Below, piece by piece: positions 60,809 through 64,000 of a DNA stretch of 64,000 bases. A program made the translations under genes and the position numbers. Position 1 is the first letter of the stretch. Each line of letters begins with the position of its first letter. Below the pieces are notes generated by a model. It was not told where the DNA came from. It made no database searches and was given only the letters and a program-made list of their open reading frames with translations. The DNA comes from Effrenium voratum (taxonomy: Eukaryota; Sar; Dinophyceae; Suessiales; Symbiodiniaceae): positions 579,104 to 643,103 of the forward strand of contig CAUJNA010000846.1 of the NCBI GenBank assembly GCA_963377175.1, written 5' to 3'.

Positions 60809-61400
60809 GGAATCGGACCAACAAACGTTTTAAGACTATTTAGTTGGTTGCCTATTAAACTTATCTTAGCAAAGGGTGGTGTGCGTCGGTTTCCCAAACA
60901 AATGGAAACTCCCCAGAAATTCTAACCACCAATTACTCACGGGGGCCATGACTAAAACTGGACCAAACTGGGAAAACCAAAAGGTGAAAAGGTTGGCTTT
61001 GGACAACTGAGATTAGAGGGACACTCCCCTGGTTAGGGGTAGAAGAAGTTCAAATCCAACTCCAAGCCACGGATCCGAGCTACCAAGCACCTGATACTCC
61101 CCTACCAACTCACATGGAACCCAGACAACACCCGAGGAAACTCCCCTTGGGGATGGCATTTGTTGGGTTGCAGGTGAACATTTGAGGGGAGCAAAGGGCA
61201 CACTTTCTGTAAAGAGCCATGTCTAAGGTGACTTCACCATGGTGAAACCAGAACCCAGCTAGCCATATGGAGAATAATCCTTTCTGTGATGCAGTGGGTC
61301 ATACCTATGGGTAATTTGCTTCTCGGGAGAATCCAATTTTCATCACGGAGAATGCCCCAAACCAACTTCCCACCACGGTTTCCCAACTAAGCATGGGAAA

Positions 61401-63507
61401 ACACAAGGCGCCCGTGTTGTTGTGTATTTCCTCTAAAACGGAGAATAGAGAAACAAACAACAAAAAACACCCGTTCCCTCATCGACCCTCTCAACAAAAA
61501 GCCGGAACCCAAACCACGACCCGTGGCACAGGTGGCAGGAAAACCAGGCATCGGACTGCAGGACTCCGGGACTCTCCGGCTGCGGGCCCGGCATCCAGAC
61601 TCTGACTCGCCTTCTGCGTGTCCTGGCGTAAGGTGTCCTGTCGGTTCAGTGGGAAAGCCATGCTTCAAAAGGTCTAAGATCCCTACCTTAAGGTGGTGGC
61701 TGGATTTGTCCGGGACCCAATTCCATTTATCTCGTCACAAAAGGGAAAATGGAACCATAAATGGAGATCTCCACAAGTCACCCCCCTCCCCCAATTCCAC
61801 TTTGAAGGGGGTGGGGATGTTCAAGAGGGTCATCTCGTGCACAGACTAGGTAACCTCGGCTGTCCTTAAATTTCCTGCGAAAAGTTTAACTTTTGGGTTC
61901 AATGGACACCCCGGCTGCTGGGACCCACCAAGTAACCTGCCGTATCTTCAAAAAGAAACGTCTCCCTGATCAGTGAAGACAAGCAAAGCACTCAGTGCCA
62001 ATGGACAGGCGAGTGGTTTGCAGGTTTGCAGCCGGGTCTTTTCCGTAAGCGCAAAGGGCAAGAGTTGCCCTTTCCCCTGCGTCACTACGCTTGAAAAACG
62101 CCTGCAATGCATGGTTCGCCAAGGTGTTCGGCAAACATGCACTCACCTCCAACTCACTTGCCTAGTTCGGTCCCAGGAAGAAAAGGCTAACCTTTTGGGG
62201 CCATGACAAAATTAGAACAGACAGGGAAGTAAGTTACAAGGGCGGATATCCGCACCAATTTACGGCTGGGACTATAATCAGGGAACCCAACAGGTTATTT
62301 CCGATCGCTTCGCTTTGGTTGCAAGTGAGAAAGGCAGCCCGGGAAAGGCAGGGGGAAAGGGCAAACACCCGGGTTGCTTTAAGGAGGTGTTTTCGGAAGA
62401 GAGCGATGGGTGAAAAGAATGGTTGGAATCAATTCTTGTTTGGCCGCCTCTGCTTTGTCAAAGCATACATGTAGAAAGTATAAAGCACGTAAACCACATT
62501 CAGGAGGTTCATACCCCATGTTTCGCCAAACAAAGGCGGACAGGGTTCGCTGTATTTCCCCTTGCAACATCAGCAAGGCTCAAATGGTGATGCCTCAAGG
62601 CATGCAGGGAAATACAGACACCCCTGTGAAAAGAGTGGTTGGCATGTCAGTAGGGAAGCATGTCTGGCTGGTGGTTACCTGAATCGGGACCCACCGGATT
62701 TGAGGTCCACCAAAGCTTGAATCCCAAGTTACAATGTGTTTCCGGTTGGATCGCATCAACCCTTGGATCAATCGGATCCTTGTCACAAACTTTGCCTGGG
62801 ACACCTTCCTTTTCAGGCGATTCGACATGGATCGGAAGGGAACTTCGGGTACGGGGCAAACCAAAGGAAGCCAATGAAGACCAACGGAAACATCAGGAAA
62901 ACAAAGGAACCCCCCAACGATTCCCATCCATGTAGGCGATATATGCCAACATTTGATCCACTTGGAGGGAAACCAAAGAAACTCCAAAAATGTTCAACCC
63001 TTGCCAGCACTCCCCAACTGTGCAAAACCGGTGTTTAGGGGAGGTGCTGGTTGTGTGTCAACTTCCTTTTGCAAAAGCCCCAAGGAAAAACTAAAAACTT
63101 AGTAGTGATAGATTCCCTTAAACAAAAAACAAAAGCAACGACCGGCGAAAATAACACATAGTCGTAAGCAAATGGGAGCTGGTCTTTTAGGAATGAACAA
63201 AAACAACAACAAAAAACGCCACGCGGCAATCAATTCGTGCCCGCCTTGGCAGCTCCTTCGGAGGACTGCTTCTTGTTGAACGCCTGGGCTGTACTTTCCA
63301 CCACCCAAAGCACAGGAGCCCTGTCTTAGAAGCCCACAAAATGAACAAGCGTCCGGTTGGTTTCCTCATCCACAAAAGGGTATCCTAAAAAGAAAAAGAA
63401 GTTGGTTAGGTTTCTGCAACGAACGATGCACAACAGAAACAACTCATCGTTTCTGTTGCAAACAGTGGCGTCGCCAAAGTTGCTGTAATGATGTCGGAGA
63501 GAAGTAA
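61401..63507. other. host DNA, no firmly supported gene
   Basis: A GC-rich patch at 61515-61640 is open on the plus strand (LQDSGTLRLRARHPDSDSPS) but not recognised. The rest is repeat-like. Confidence 0.4.
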
Positions 63508-63620
63508 CTAGGTCCTCCAGTAGAGAGGTTAAGTTGGTACCAACTTTTTTGCTGTAGTCTATTTTAGTCGGGGAACCCTCCCAACCAAAAACGAGAAACG
63601 GAAAAAAAGCTGGCACCTAG
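63508..63620. repeat. family-A MITE-like element
   Basis: CTAGGTCCTCCAGTAGAGAG start, 'CTATTTTAGTCGGGGAACCC' core and GGCACCTAG end. Confidence 0.7.
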
Positions 63621-63754
63621 CCGAGGGGGTTCCGCGGGCAACTCCACGACCGTCTGTGCTTTCCTTTTCCGGTCTTCTTCTTCATGCGCAAGGCCGTTCT
63701 GTTTGGCCCTCTCCTCCACGTGGATAAGGTTGGCTTCTGTTTCGGTTTGGTAGA

Positions 63755-63945
63755 ACCTGGAGTCTCTCTAACCCTTTAAAAAAGGTTGGTCATTACCCAC
63801 CCAGAGGGTCCAAGTACCTTCTAAGAAGGTACTTAGTTTTTACCCCCCAGAAGCCATTGTCAGGAGGTACTTGGACCCTCTGGGCCAAAATAAAGGGGTA
63901 AAGGGGACCCAATTTTAATTTCGGGTCCTTAGGGAGACTGTTGAA
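63755..63945. repeat. family-B MITE-like element interrupted by another element
   Basis: ACCTGGAGTCTCTC start, 'GGTTGGTCATTACCCA' left core, then a nested insertion (63800-63884), then 'CCAAAATAAAGGGGTAAAGG' and a GGGAGACTG...ACCT right end. Confidence 0.7.
63800..63884. repeat. nested 85-bp inverted-repeat element
   Basis: CCCAGAGGGTCCAAGTACCT (63800-63819) is exactly complementary to 63865-63884. CCA flanks it on both sides (63797-63799, 63885-63887), so the insertion duplicated 3 bp inside a family-B element. Further internal hairpins (ACCTTCTAAGAAGGT) are visible. Confidence 0.75.
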
Positions 63946-64000
63946 CCTGTGCCTTCGCCAAGCCGCCAAGCGGTCGTTTGCCTCCAAAGTTCTCGGATTC

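Larger units (their letters stand above)
57504..61400. other. intergenic or intronic host DNA, no supported gene
   Basis: Contains a degenerate inverted-repeat element with GGTGTGTCTT/AAGACAC ends at about 57982-58092, two family-C copies and a C16 tract at about 60485-60500. No recognisable protein. Confidence 0.45.

Overview
The window is a protist-type nuclear locus carrying one complete-looking integrated DNA virus. Two base compositions are visible. About 29.1 kb on the left and 13.9 kb on the right are roughly balanced in GC, full of short inverted-repeat elements, microsatellites and homopolymers, and have almost no long reading frames. Between them lies a sharply bounded, very AT-rich block of 20,941 bp (29122-50062) packed with intron-less genes.

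The AT-rich block is a Polinton-like virus / virophage-grade provirus. It has 134-bp terminal inverted repeats and is flanked by a 5-bp direct repeat (CCAAC) inside a poly-C tract. It encodes a retroviral-type DDE integrase, a DNA polymerase B fused to an SF1 helicase, an A32/FtsK-like packaging ATPase, a double-jelly-roll major capsid protein, a penton-like minor capsid protein, a 925-residue fibre with a C-terminal S74 autoprocessing chaperone, a class-3 lipase, a C5 cytosine methyltransferase, and about a dozen small unknown proteins. Integrase, polymerase-helicase and a tandem family of CxxC proteins lie at the right end. Structural and packaging genes fill the middle and left. Ten genes, mostly structural, carry a TCTA tetranucleotide 9-19 nt before the start codon. 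The polymerase and two CxxC genes instead share a CGAAATA-type upstream element. This suggests late and early promoter classes. The capsid and lipase genes are each split by a one-base shift at a homopolymer run, so the copy is either decaying or contains assembly errors.

The host DNA is not empty. On the minus strand, short GC-rich islands spell cyclic-nucleotide-binding domain (CNBD) segments in the right order: 51.9, 50.7, 27.8, 25.4 and 23.3 kb form one CNBD, and 20.2, 13.8, 11.5, 7.3 and 0.1 kb look like later linkers and CNBDs. Intron phases agree across the first domain, using GT-AG and GC-AG boundaries. The provirus therefore sits inside one intron of a large-intron gene resembling a cGMP-dependent protein kinase or a PKA regulatory subunit. 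GC donors, giant introns and MITE-like repeats within introns fit a dinoflagellate-like alveolate or another long-intron protist, but the species cannot be named from this sequence.

The remaining host sequence is mostly intronic: at least five families of roughly 100-130 bp inverted-repeat elements (some with clear target duplications, one nested in another), several minisatellites and homopolymer tracts.
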